From Imbricaverruca yamaguchii (Eukaryota > Arthropoda > Thecostraca > Neoverrucidae): 64,000 nt of DNA. How positions within the stretch are numbered: position 1 is the first letter of the stretch; the number at the start of each line of letters is the position of its first letter. The stretch is taken from assembly GCA_034440575.1 (NCBI GenBank), contig JAOTOL010001430.1, forward strand, positions 622,001-686,000, given 5' to 3'. Below the pieces are notes generated by a model. That model was not told the origin of the DNA and searched no databases. It saw nothing but the letters and a program-made list of their open reading frames with translations. Shown here piece after piece: positions 1 through 9,825 of the stretch. The position numbers and the translations under genes were made by a program.

Positions 1-806
1 CGCGCACACTCGGTATGCGGGGCTGTTGACCTCTTCATGGCGCACACACTCGGTATGTGGGGGCTGTTGATTTCATGGCGCACACACTCGGTATGTGGGG
101 CTGTTGACCTATATGTGACCTCTTCATGGCGCACACACTCGGTATGTGGGGCTGTTGACCCTCTTATCATGGCGCACACACTCGGTATGTGGGGCTGTTG
201 ACCTCTTCATGGCGCACACACTCGGTATGTGGGGCTGTTGACCTTTTGCCTCTTCATGGCGCACACACTCGGTATGTGGGGCTGTTGACTTTTATGGCGA
301 CCTCTTCATGGCGCACACACTCGGTATGTGGGGCTGTTGACCTCTTCATGGCGCACACACTCGGTATGTGGGGCTGTTGACCTCTTCATGGCGCACACAC
401 TCGGTATGTGGGGCTGTTGACCTCTTCATGGCGCACACACTCGGTATGTGGGGCTGTTGACCTCTTCATGGCGCACACACTCGGTATGTGGGGCTGTTGA
501 CCTCTTCATGGCGCACACACTCGGTATGTGGGTGTTATTCATGGCGCACACACTCGGTATGTGGGGCTGTTGACCTCTTCATGGCGCACACACTCGGTAT
601 GTGGGGCTGTTGACCTCTTCATGGCGCGCACACTCGGTATGTGGGGCTGTTGACCTCTTCATGGCGCACACACTCGGTATGCGGGGCTGTTGACCTCTTC
701 ATGGTGCGCACACTCGGTATGTGGGGCTGTTGACCTCCTCATGGCGCATACACTCGGTATGTGGGGCTGTCGACCTCTTCATGGCGCACACACCCAGTAT
801 TTGGAG
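1..806 (+). repeat. 40-bp minisatellite made of an EPT1 exon end plus splice donor
   Basis: About 19 good copies and one decayed copy of a 40-bp unit; a few units have small insertions. Each unit has 22 bases that read L-F-M-A-H-T-L plus one G, followed by GTATGTGGGGCTGTTGAC, which starts with a good splice donor (CG|GTATGT). The one spare G fits the next EPT1 exon at 2456, which begins AC-GGC, so the join reads LFMAHTLDGIDGKQAR. This matches the conserved stretch just before the catalytic motif of EPT1 proteins. The array is therefore inferred to be tandem copies of the 3' end of the EPT1 exon that lies just upstream of the window, with its donor and the first 18 intron bases. The array enters from outside the window, so its true start is not seen. 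Confidence 0.9.
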
Positions 807-1735
807 CTGTCGTCCTCGAACCCTCAGGCTGGAAAGTCTCCTGAAATAACTGTAGATATGTGTCGATGTCTATGGATGATTTATTTGCATCTGGAATAAG
901 AAATGTAATCCTAATTCAACATAATTATCAGTTCGGGAGAATGATCGAGCTAGGGTATTATATGGTTGGCTCCAGGAGCGCTTCGGAAATGGCACATCAG
1001 GCTTGCCACTTCGCCACGAAAGGCACCGAACTGCTCAAACCTAGACAATTGTGACGTTTCAGCCAGTGTTTGTCAGTGTAACCAGTCAGTTTCAGTCAAT
1101 AGGTTCAAGTCATGGCATCAACCGCGTAAAGCCACAAAGTTACGAAAACTCCCCAGTCCTAATCTGGAGTGTAGTAATCTTTAGTGTTGAAAACTTGAAA
1201 ATCCACCATTTCCGATCCTGTCTAAGGGCATAGCTCCTGATTGACGAAGGGAGAAAATTGGTGGTCAAGTCGGCTTTCACCACCTATATCTGGCGTTCCC
1301 CGTTGCTGCGACCTATTCGCCCCGCATTGGTTCTATTAGGTATCTTAGACCTGTGTGTGGCGTAACTCTTTGCCGGTGCCCCTCCGTAAACTTATAGCAA
1401 TCCATCAATCCTGCCACTTCTTAATTTGCTGAGCGGACTGTAAGTTATATTCCAAAAGCCAAAACTCCGAAACCCAAAGCCATCATTTAGCATTTAGCAA
1501 TATGTTATTTATCAGTAGCCTATTTAGTGAACATACTTGGCAGCTCGTTTCCAGAGCTGTCAGCTACAGTTCGCGTGGAGCGTGGTTCGCAGGGACCATG
1601 CTTAATCAGCTGGCTGCCATGGAAGCCTGTATATTGATATTGCGATGTCGGTGGATTTTCCATTACCAACCAGATGAGTCACAGTATGCCGGTGGTGAAG
1701 TTCAGAGGCTGGGACAGGAAAAATTCAAAACGAAT
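807..1735. other. EPT1 intron sequence, no feature seen
   Basis: Mixed-composition DNA with only short random frames. From the exon order it lies in the EPT1 intron that separates the exon upstream of the window from the exon at 2456. Confidence 0.5.
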
Positions 1736-1749
1736 TAAAACTGGACAGG

Positions 1750-1864
1750 ACTCTAGCGCCACTCGGGACATTTCCCAATCCCGCGGCCCACCGGCGAAAC
1801 AGTGTGGGCGGCGCCATTAGCCGTGAATGTGCATAAAGTGTGTCGTGAACCAACCAATAAACAA
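1750..1864 (+). mobile_element. SINE family A, 5'-truncated copy
   Basis: This 115-bp insertion matches the 3' part of the complete family A copies at 38455 and 43291, from just after the B box to the tail ending ACCAACCAATAAACA. It is flanked by a perfect 14-bp target-site duplication TAAAACTGGACAGG (1736-1749 and 1865-1878), so the borders are exact and the insertion is young. It lies in the sense orientation in an EPT1 intron. Confidence 0.9.
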
Positions 1865-1878
1865 TAAAACTGGACAGG

Positions 1879-2455
1879 TCGTTGGAAACATTGAACATCG
1901 ATAGATTGCATGCGTAGTGAAGCCACGGGAGTTTTAGTTGACTTAGGCCCTCTCGCACTGCACTGTTGCCGCCTGGAGTGGGTCGCCACGTGCGACTACT
2001 TGAGAGAGGGGTCGGCGTGGGCTGATGTGATATTCACTCCTGATACCTTGGATATAGTCGAGGATCTTTGAGTTCAGCAGCAATGGATAGCCTCACTAGT
2101 ACACATTCATTCATCCATTCATTAGCCTCAGTCATATCCTCATTCATTGGCAATGGATATCCTCATTTTTCTTATCTCACAAAATGCCCGTTGCCTTGTG
2201 TCAGTTGACCAGCGACTTTGTTGCAGTGCTCTTACTAACTTTGTTAACGAACTTTCCAGATTAAAGTCGTTTATGACGTTGCAGATTTGCCTCCAGCTGC
2301 AGATTGCGGAAGTTCCATTAATGCTCTGCTGGTGAAGCCTGCATATTTGTGCGCACCATTATTGTACGGTAGCTGTTTGACAGCGGCACCAGACCTGCTC
2401 TGAGCGGGCGCCGAGGCCTCCGCTGCTGCTGACCACGTCCGCCGTCCTGCCACAG
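1879..2455. other. EPT1 intron sequence up to the acceptor
   Basis: No gene seen. The last ~35 bases are fairly pyrimidine-rich and end in CCACAG, which serves as the acceptor of the exon at 2456. Confidence 0.5.
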
Positions 2456-2718
2456 ACGGCATCGACGGCAAGCAGGCCCGCCGACTGGGCATGAGCGGGC
2501 CGCTGGGCGAACTCTTCGACCACGGCCTCGACTCGTGGACGTCGTTCTTCATCCCGATCACGCTGTTCAGCGTGTTCGGCAAGCTGGAGTATAGCATACC
2601 GCCGCTGCGATGCTTCTACTGCATGTGGAGCGTCTGGATGTGCTTTTACGTGTCGCACTGGGAGAAGTACAACACGGGCCTCATGTTTCTGCCTTGGGGC
2701 TACGACGTGTCACAACTG
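2456..2718 (+). CDS. SELENOI: EPT1 exon with the CDP-alcohol phosphotransferase motif
   Basis: Acceptor CCACAG at 2450-2455, donor GTAAGT at 2719. The exon enters in phase 1: the first codon is completed by the G of the upstream exon to give Asp. It holds the whole active-site motif, with the Asp residues of DGID and of ELFDHGLD that bind the metal and CDP-alcohol in this family. Two membrane segments follow (about SFFIPITLFSVFG and FYCMWSVWMCFYV), then SHWEKYNTG. It ends in phase 0 after GYDVSQL. Confidence 0.95.
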
Positions 2719-5700
2719 GTAAGTGCGACACAGCACGTCATGCACGAGGACTTCTGGTGTCATTCGGGTGCGAAAACTCGAGTGACTCTTAACATCGTAT
2801 CGATCTAAGCTGGTACGAATTTTGTCAATTTAGCGTTAAGTCAATTAGAAGTAATCAATATCAAATTCCTCTTCTGAATACTGAGCAATTGTCGGGGAGT
2901 CCATAATCGCGTCGGGAAAACCCGTCCGTGGCTTATGTAAGCGATTGGTGTCTTACACTGGTATATTGAGTTGCGATTGTATGCTGTGCTGCATTTCCAC
3001 GTTTCTTCTACCTAGTATGATCTTCCACGATTTTTACTGCTAATGTGGCAGTAGAACCCTTCTGGATATTTTCCGTGGAGTTTGTGTTGTCGCGCTGCTA
3101 GATGAATGTGCTTCCGACACGGCGCATAGACACAAGTTCGGCAGGGCCTCTGCTACTGACGCAAAGCGCACCATTTGCCCCACCATTTATCATTATCATT
3201 GGCACAAACTTGGACTGCCACATCGTCGTCATTTCTCTGGCAGCATTAGCTAGACCAGTGTCCCCACCGAGCTGTACTGGAATCGCTACCGATCAGCGTC
3301 CGCGTCTCCATAGCCGTGCCCGAGTCTTCGAACGGTGATCGAGTCTGCGCCCATTTGCACCCTAGTGTCCACCCAGTTGTGCCTGCGTTCCGTGTGCCAG
3401 CCGACAGTGGCCAGTGGCCGAGTAACCGCCGCGCACGACACCGTGCCCCGTCTGTCCCGTCGGCCGCCTCCTGCCACGCCGTGACGGCGCCCGCCCTGTC
3501 GCAGGGCATACTCGTGCTGTATCTGGTGACGTTTTTCGGCGACTTCACGATATGGAAGTTCGCGGTGCTGCGGGCGGCCGACGGGACGCCCATCATCACT
3601 TCTGGTGCTGTGTGTGAGATCGCCATGTGGTCCGGCTCGCTGGGCACCAGTCTGCCCATGACCATGTGGAACATTTACAAGTGAGTGCCGGCTCGCTGGG
3701 CACGAGTCTGCCCATGACCATGTGGAACATCTACAAGTGAGTGCCGGCTCGCTGGGCACCAGTCTGCCCATGACCATGTGGAACATATACAAGTGAGTGC
3801 CGGCGGCTGTGTGGTATGTGGTCCGGCTCGCTGGGCACCAGTCTGCCCATGACCATGTGGAACATCTACAAGTGAGTGCCGGCGGCTGTGTGATATGTGG
3901 TCCGGCTCGCTGGGCGCCAGTCTGCCCATGACCATGTGGAACATATACAAGTGAGTGCCGGCGGCTGTGTGATATGTGGTCCGGCTCGCTGGGCACCAGT
4001 CTGCCCATGACCATGTGGAACATCTACAAGTGAGTGCCGGCGGCTGTGTGATATGTGGTCCGGCTCGCTGGGCGCCAGTCTGCCCATGACCATGTGGAAC
4101 ATATACAAGTGAGTGCCGGCGGCTGTGTGGTATGTGGTCCGGCTCGCTGGGCACCAGTCTGCCCATGACCATGTGGAACATCTACAAGTGAGTGCCGGCG
4201 GCTGTGTGGTATGTGGTCCGGCTCGCTGGGCGCCAGTCTGCCCATGACCATGTGGAACATCTACAAGTGAGTGCCGGCGGCTGTGTGATATGTGGTCCGG
4301 CTCGCTGGGCGCCAGTCTGCCCATGACCATGTGGAACATCTACAAGTGAGTGCCGGCGGCTGTGTGGTATGTGGTCCGGCTCGCTGGGCACCAGTCTGCC
4401 CATGACCATGTGGAACATCTACAAGTGAGTGCCGGCGGCTGTGTGGTATGTGGTCCGGCTCGCTGGGCACCAGTCTGCCCATGACCATGTGGAACATCTA
4501 CAAGTGAGTGCCGGCGGCTGTGTGGTATGTGGTCCGGCTCGCTGGGCACCAGTCTGCCCATGACCATGTGGAACATCTACAAGTGAGTGCCGGCGGCTGT
4601 GTGGTATGTGGTCCGGCTCGCTGGGCGCCAGTCTGCCCATGACCATGTGGAGCATCTACAAGTGAGTGCCGGCGGCTGTGTGGTATGTGGCCCGGCTCGC
4701 TGGGCACCAGTCTGCCCATGACCATGTGGAACATCTACAAGTGAGTGCCGGCGGCTGTGTGGTATGTGGTCCGGCTCGCTGGGCGCCAGTCTGCCCATGA
4801 CCATGTGGAACATCTACAAGTGAGTGCCGGCGGCTGTGTGGTATGTGGTCCGGCTCGCTGGGCACCAGTCTGCCCATGACCATGTGGAACATCTACAAGT
4901 GAGTGCCGGCGGCTGTGTTATATGTGGTCCCTCTCGCTGGGCGCCAGTCTGCCCATGACCGTGTGGAACATATACAAGTGAGTGCCGGCTCGCTGGGCAC
5001 CAGTCTGCCCATGACCGTGTGGAACATATACAAGTGAGTGCCGGCGGCTGTGTGGTGTCTGGCCGCAGCTGGCCAATTTTGTGACATAAGACCAGCGGAT
5101 GTGACGTGTGATGTATATGTGGGCGTCGATAGCACTGGTCTGCGTGATTTATAAGGTCAAGGGCGTCTCAGCTGTTTTTATGTCAGTTTTTTTCATGCTG
5201 ATTCCAAAAATGGTATCCGTTTTGCTCGATTAGCTCGATTTTTTAAAATATGTTACTTCACTCATATGAACCAAAACATTGCTCTGACTGGTTTACTAGT
5301 GAATCCGACAGAAGCATAAATAAAGGTCTGAACTCCAAACAGATGGACCATAAGTGTATTCAGAGCGCATCCCAACAGTACACACTACTGCGGAATATAT
5401 GGCCTTTTCAGGGACGTCCGACTGTGTTGAACAGATGGGACATCCCTCTTCAGGCACCAACAGTCCGCCAGAAAGGTCACATTCCACCGACCTTGGTAGC
5501 GTTCTTCCATCACCCGTATGTCTTTGTGGAAGCGTTCTCCCTGCTCTTCACTGTAATCTCCACAGTTATCTGTGAAATAATATAGATGGGACCTAGGGAA
5601 GTGCATTTTTACCGACATTCGAGCACCAAGTTGCTGAAAACTGTCCATCAACTCATCGACGACCTTCACGTATTCCGCACTTCTGTGATTACCCAGGTTG

Positions 5701-8700
5701 GTTGGTTGGTTATTGGAGTTTAAGGGCGCATCGACTGCAGAGGTCATGCAGCGCCCATGTGATTACCCAGGAAGATGGTGATGATTGACTTCAAGGCCAG
5801 CCATGCAGAGATCTCAGACTGTTCCAGACATTCTTGGAATCAAGTATCCTTCATGAGCTCCCTCATCTGAGGACCGTCGAATACACCAGCCTTCAGCTTC
5901 TCTCTGCTCACCTGAGGAAGTTTCTGTCCCAAAAATGCAAATCCTCGTCCTTCTTTATCCAGTCCTTTCACAATTTTTTAAATCATCAAACCGAGTTTGA
6001 TATGGAGTGGTGGAAGTAAGATTTTCTGTGGTTCAACCAGGGGGCGTGACTGCACGTTGTGGGAGTCAGGTTCAAGTGCATGCCTGGATGGCCAGTCGCG
6101 TTGTACATAGTCCTGTTTGTCAGCACGACTGTCCCAGAGGCATAGAAAGCATGGATATTTCGTGTAGCCGCCCTGCGGCCCAAGGACGAGACCTACTACC
6201 TTCAGGTCACTACAGATCAGCCAACCATGCTATTTGTAGTTCAAAGCAAACAACAAAAGTTCCATGCTGTTACGCGTTCTCCTCAGTTGCACGGAGTGTC
6301 TCAACAGGAATCGACGCAAACTTATTGCCGTTGTTCAGAAGAACTGCCTTCAGGCTCCTACTCGAGGAGTCTATGAATAGCCTCCATTCTGCCTGGTTGT
6401 ACTCTGTGCCCACTGCTTCTACTAGGCCCGCAATGTTGTTGCAGTAGACTAGAGAATGTTCTTCGTCGAAGGTAAAGTATTCTCCGAGTTCTTTTTCGCG
6501 ATTCCGATACCAAAAGAATGTCGTTTCAGGCGCCAGCAAACGTTTCTCGCGGAGCCGTGAACCCAGCAGAGCAGATTCCTTGAACAAGTTCAGGTCCCTC
6601 GTTAGGTCATTGAGCTCAGCTTGGTTCAACGGTACCGGTCGATCGTTCTCGGTCGGTTCATATGCACCAGACGCGTCTGCGTCAATTTCATCCCCACTAG
6701 AGTCGGAAGATGACTCGACGTCGACATCATACATCATATATCATATATCACACTGATATATCATACTGCAGTATGCATACTGATACATCAGTGTGTGAGT
6801 TGTTATCTTTGACGTAGTGTGAAAACTTGAGCTAATCGAGAAAAATGGATAGTATTTTCGGATTCAGCACACGAAACTTGTATTAGAACAGCTGAGAAAC
6901 TTTCGACCTTTTGAAGAAAAAAAAGTTTTGAAACTCAGGCCAGTGTAGTTCAAGCAGTGGGGTGTTGAACTCTTAATGGAAATATCGTGGGTTCGACGCT
7001 CACAAGTGGTAGGATTATCGAGTCCACCCGCGACCGAGCTGTGTGAGGTTGGCGACGCTACAGGGTCCACCGATCGAATGCAACGTAAAAGAGCCCAAGT
7101 TTCTTTGTGTGGTGTGTGGGAAGATCGACAGAGCCAGTGTATGCTGTGTGCAAGGACGCGTGTTGTGTGGGCTGACTGTTAACCGCCGTGTTGTTCTGTG
7201 TCACAGGAGCTACCGAGACGGCACGGGCAAGGGTCGCAGCCTGGGCTCGGCGCTGCTGCCAATGCTGTCTCTCGTCATCCTGCTGGCAATTTCGTCACTC
7301 TGGGTGCTGTTCTCGCCGGCCGACATCATCAACACAGACCTCAGGCTCTTCAGCTTTATGGTCGGCGTCGTCTTCAGCAACATCTGTGTGAGTGCTGATG
7401 TTGCGTCGACACCCGGTTTGGTGTCGTCTGATACGGCAGCCAGGGTGCATGTGGTTGGTGATGAATAGCTTCACATGCTTGTGTGTAGTTGGCGCCAGCG
7501 TTAACGTTTACATGCAGGCGGCTTCACAAAATACCCGAACTCGACCCTCCGCGGTCGTCATGTGAATGAGGTGGTAGTCGGACAGTTAGGAACTTTACCA
7601 TATTCCGGTAACAGGGGTGGAGGCAGATTACATTCCATTGTAGTTTTCGCATGCCGTTTCCCAACTTTTCGTGGAATACAAGCAGTGGCTAGGTTGACAC
7701 TCAACCGCGGACCGAGGAGTAAGGGGGGGGATTTAGTACAAACGATACAATAAGTCGCACTCTGGCCGAACCAGGGGATTTTCCCCAATGGCCAATACTT
7801 GTAGTAACCTTCTTAATCAGGTCTCTCAGGGTCCTCAGTATATTTCTCTGTCGATGCCTCTGGATAACAATATCATAGTAAGCATTGATATTATGTAACA
7901 ATGAGGAAATAATAGGAATTTGTGGTACTAGCCGTGAAGAAGGGCCAGCCACAAAGTACAATTGATACCCACCCCCTCCTTGGGCCCCTGACTATGCCAT
8001 TGGCTGTTTTGCATGGACATGCATTGATATATAATGGTGTTTTGAACCATCAAGGATGAGTTGTCGCAAACCATGCACAATTTTGCCGCTGTAAAATACG
8101 AACTCAGTCCCAAATGGTTTCATCAGCGTCCTCATTTTCTTCTTTTTGACTTCACTAAAAAAAAATTCACTTATAAAAATGAAGATTAGACCAGCAGACT
8201 TCCTTTAAGCAATTCAGTTTTGAAATCGCTCGATAGATTTCGAAACCTTAAAGGGACCCTCTCCTGCCTTGCACATTTAGGTGTAAAGAGCACTACCATA
8301 ACAGGGTAAGCACAGTGCTAGATGCATTGGCGACTGAGCCCGCCAATGCATCTAGTGTGGAGTGTTGGTTAAAGCTGGGCGTGTTTGAGAACTTGCTCTG
8401 CCTTCCACTCTCAGCGTTGTCGGCTCGATAGAGCGTGTCGCCGTTTACGTCTAGGGTTGAACCGCACCGTGGCACCCAACGTGGCGTGCAATTCGCAGCT
8501 TTGTACGTGTGAGCGGAACCTGTTGTCAGCCGACGCCGGTCCACATGGACTACGGGCCCTCCTATTGCCACTCGGTTTGCGTATTATGCCCTAAATACAT
8601 CCGGATAATACGTCACTTCTGACCTGAACGGGATGATACATCTATGGCCCAAGTTGCACGTGAGACAGTGAGTGGCGCCTCGACAATCTGCCCAAATAAC

Positions 8701-9825
8701 TACCGATGCTTTATATTCTTACGTGATAATCTGACGCGTGCTCATGCAGGCTTGTTGTGGATGTAATATATCGCACTGGGGTTGACGCACCCTAAAACCC
8801 CAATAATAATAGTCATCATCATCATCATCTCGCTATGTTGTCATGTCGTCTGAGCGGCGTCGTCTCGTTCCAGAGCCGATTAATCGTTGCTCAAATGACC
8901 AACACGGACGTGCAAGCGCTGAATAAGTTGTTGGCGCCGGTGGCGGTGGCGGCGGGCGTCGCGCTGCTCGCGCCCGCCTCATCGCCTGCAGAGATGGCAG
9001 CACTGTGGTCTCTCACAGTCGTCGTCACCATTGCCCACATCCACTATGGCTATTGCGTGGTGAGTGCAACGGCGACTCTGGCGTAGGAACGTGGGGGGGG
9101 GGGAATAGTCGTTCCTCTGGCTTTAAGGTGGTGAACATACTCAAGGTAATTCACCACCTTGAAGCCAGAAGGTACAATATAATCACTGGGAAAGGAACGG
9201 AGATTGCCTGTGTATTGTACGGTCTCGACCTCTTTGGAGCACACTAGGATTTTTCCTGAATAAAAAGTAGGAAAGATGACCCGATAATGCCAATGCACAG
9301 GGTTTCATTCCGCTCAGCTCAGGTAGCTCAGCTGGTTAGAGAGGGTTCGAGTCCCTCCCTCGAGTTGGCAACTGGGCCGGTGAAGCCTGGAACGAGCTAC
9401 TGGGGTGGCCGTGTCGATGCAATGACGGCATGTGGAACCCTCGGGTCAACATTCTACCGTTGAATTGAACTTCAGGGATCAGGTGGCGAAGCCAGGGTTC
9501 ACGCAACAAGCTCCGACTAGCAGCATGACCCTGATTCACGAAGCTACCTCTTGGATCATACCTCAAAACAAAAATGAAAAAAGACAGAAATCCACGTTGG
9601 ACAAAAGACTGCAGATATTAGTTTGTCAATGGCAAATTGGGAATTTCAACAACCTTTCCAGATTTGGAAGATCTCTTGGAAAGGGGGCTCCAAATGATAA
9701 TGTCCCTCGCCATCCAACGATGTTGGTAGCGGTCGTTGCTGACTGTGCACGGTATCCTGCAGGTACGCCAGATGTGTCACCACTTCAACATCCCGGCACT
9801 GACGGTCAAACAGCGGGACGATTGA
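2456..9825 (+). CDS. SELENOI: Ethanolaminephosphotransferase 1 (EPT1/SELENOI type), five 3' exons
   Basis: Integral-membrane CDP-alcohol phosphotransferase of the ER/Golgi. The family transfers phosphoethanolamine from CDP-ethanolamine to diacylglycerol, the last step of the Kennedy pathway. Exons: 2456-2718, 3505-3680, 7207-7387, 8874-9059, 9763-9825. All introns are GT-AG and the phases agree (1/0, 0/2, 2/0, 0/0, 0/stop), giving ~289 residues. About 100 N-terminal residues are expected upstream of the window, since the family is ~390 long. The catalytic motif is complete: DGIDGKQAR, eight residues, G, three, D, three, D. SHWEKYNTG and LPWGYDVSQ point to EPT1 rather than choline or dual-specificity paralogues. 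Several hydrophobic segments follow, as in a multi-pass enzyme. The TGA stop sits where vertebrate SELENOI has selenocysteine. The introns carry minisatellites, SINEs and an antisense transposon-type pseudogene. Confidence 0.93.
3505..3680 (+). CDS. SELENOI: EPT1 exon whose 3' end is the first copy of a tandem array
   Basis: Acceptor TCGCAG ends at 3504, donor GTGAGT at 3681. It encodes a membrane segment (GILVLYLVTFFGDFTIW), a loop, then SGSLGTSLPMTMWNIYK. It ends in phase 2 (AA), completed by G at 7207. The last 56 bases are nearly identical to the repeat units that follow, so the exon end is copy 1 of the array. Reading past this donor meets an in-frame TGA at once (AAG TGA), so use of any later donor would give a premature stop. 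Confidence 0.93.
3681..5056 (+). repeat. 79-bp minisatellite carrying 18 extra copies of an EPT1 splice donor
   Basis: Tandem copies follow the exon end at 3680 without a gap. Donor GT positions are 3681, 3737, 3793, 3872 and then every 79 bases to 4978, then 5034: 19 donors in all. The 79-bp unit is 56 bases equal to the exon 3' end (through GGAACATCTACAA) plus GTGAGTGCCGGCGGCTGTGTGGT. Three edge units are 56 bp long, lacking 23 bases. Every unit keeps CAA|GTGAGT; substitutions are few (GGCACC/GGCGCC, ATCTAC/ATATAC). I see no acceptor-like AG upstream of the exonic part of each unit, so they are not complete exons. Confidence 0.95.
5385..6737 (-). pseudogene. Decayed transposon-associated conserved gene, antisense in EPT1 intron 2
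   Basis: The - strand keeps long pieces of one protein. The 5' part (6737-6270) has an acidic, Ser-rich start, then PLNQAELNDLTRDLNLFKES, ETTFFWYRNREKE and DSSSRSLKAVLLNNGN. Later pieces in shifting frames include GGYTKYPCFLCLWDSRA, LLPPLHIKLGLM, KGLDKEGRGFAFLGQKL and MRELMKDT followed by a TGA. The 3' part has EEQGERFHKDIRVMEERYQG and LADCWCLKRDVP. I recognise these as motifs of a protein family seen in many copies in arthropod genomes and usually taken to be transposon-derived; its biochemical role is not known to me. Stops and frameshifts in the middle make it a pseudogene. A 60-bp retroposon at 5698-5757 interrupts it. Confidence 0.75.
5698..5757 (-). mobile_element. Ultra-short (~60 bp) retroposon, copy 1
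   Basis: A 60-bp insertion beginning TTGGTTGGTTGGTTATT and ending GCGCCCA on the + strand. It is flanked by a perfect 14-bp duplication TGTGATTACCCAGG (5684-5697 and 5758-5771). It sits in the antisense pseudogene and splits the codons for GNHR. The sequence matches the 3' end of SINE family B, so the element is read on the - strand with an AATAACCAACC tail. Confidence 0.85.
6945..7092 (+). mobile_element. SINE family B copy, sense, in EPT1 intron 2
   Basis: Has a B-box-like GTGGGTTCGACGCTC, then a body GTTGGCGACGCTACA and a tail GCAACGTAAAAG shared with the reverse complements of the copies at 19790, 50424 and 58406. It ends about 115 bases before the exon at 7207. Borders are approximate; no target duplication was found. 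Confidence 0.6.
7207..7387 (+). CDS. SELENOI: EPT1 exon, membrane region
   Basis: Acceptor TCACAG ends at 7206, donor GTGAGT at 7388. The first base completes Lys, then SYRDGTGKGRSLGSALLP and two hydrophobic stretches (LSLVILLAISSLWVLF and RLFSFMVGVVFSN), ending in phase 0 at FSNIC. This agrees with the EPT1 segment before the conserved LIVxQM motif, which starts the next exon. Confidence 0.92.
7388..8317. other. EPT1 intron 3, no gene seen
   Basis: Short frames only. A purine/pyrimidine-biased stretch near 7960-8000 (CCCACCCCCTCCTTGGGCCC) resembles the ends of dispersed repeats but could not be assigned. Confidence 0.4.
8318..8355. repeat. Perfect 15-bp inverted repeat with 8-base loop
   Basis: CTAGATGCATTGGCG (8318-8332) and its exact reverse complement (8341-8355) enclose ACTGAGCC. 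It lies in EPT1 intron 3, so the pre-mRNA could form this hairpin. It may be a fold-back transposon remnant; no other copy was seen. Confidence 0.8.
8690..8825 (+). mobile_element. LINE 3' tail fragment beside the EPT1 acceptor
   Basis: Matches 39185-39306 over ~120 bases: TACCGA, TTTATATTC, ACGCGTGC, GGGTTGACGCACCC and the CCCCAATA end. In the 39-kb copy this sequence follows the C-terminus of a retrotransposon protein, so it is a 3' untranslated end. It runs into an ATC microsatellite 50 bases before the exon at 8874. Confidence 0.65.
8874..9059 (+). CDS. SELENOI: EPT1 exon, LIVAQM to HYGYCV
   Basis: Acceptor TTCCAG ends at 8873, donor GTGAGT at 9060. Sixty-two whole codons: SRLIVAQMTNTDVQALNKLL, then two hydrophobic stretches, ending TIAHIHYGYCV. 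The SNIC/SRLIVAQM join and HIHYG are recognisable EPT1 landmarks. The acceptor lies just downstream of the AATAAT/ATC-rich tail of a dispersed LINE-type repeat (8690-8825). Confidence 0.92.
9110..9175. repeat. ~26-bp hairpin in EPT1 intron 4
   Basis: CTGGCTTTAAGGTGGTGAA (9117-9135) pairs with TTCACCACCTTGAAGCCAG (9150-9168) with one mismatch; weaker pairing extends it outward to ~26 bp. The loop is 14 bases. Its size is like a precursor microRNA or a small fold-back element; neither is shown. Confidence 0.75.
9315..9475 (+). mobile_element. SINE family C copy in EPT1 intron 4
   Basis: Starts with an A-box-like GTAGCTCAGCTGGTTAGAG and a B-box-like GGTTCGAGTCCCTCC, then a body (GTTGGCAACTGGGCCGG; GTCGATGCAATGACGGCA; CATTCTACCGTTGAATTGAA) that matches the reverse complement of 51510-51745. 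The tRNA-like head is shortened, lacking most of the anticodon arm. It is not a functional tRNA gene. Confidence 0.65.
9763..9825 (+). CDS. SELENOI: EPT1 terminal exon with TGA at the selenocysteine position
   Basis: Acceptor CTGCAG ends at 9762; phase 0. It reads VRQMCHHFNIPALTVKQRDD then TGA (9823-9825). The frame after the TGA continues LLADDA and stops at TGA 9844-9846. In vertebrate SELENOI the Sec codon also follows an Asp near the C-terminus and precedes Leu, so this TGA lines up with it. By the simplest reading it is the stop codon. I could not identify a SECIS element by eye downstream, so selenocysteine insertion is unproven. Confidence 0.85.
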   Translation, partial: VRQMCHHFNIPALTVKQRDD

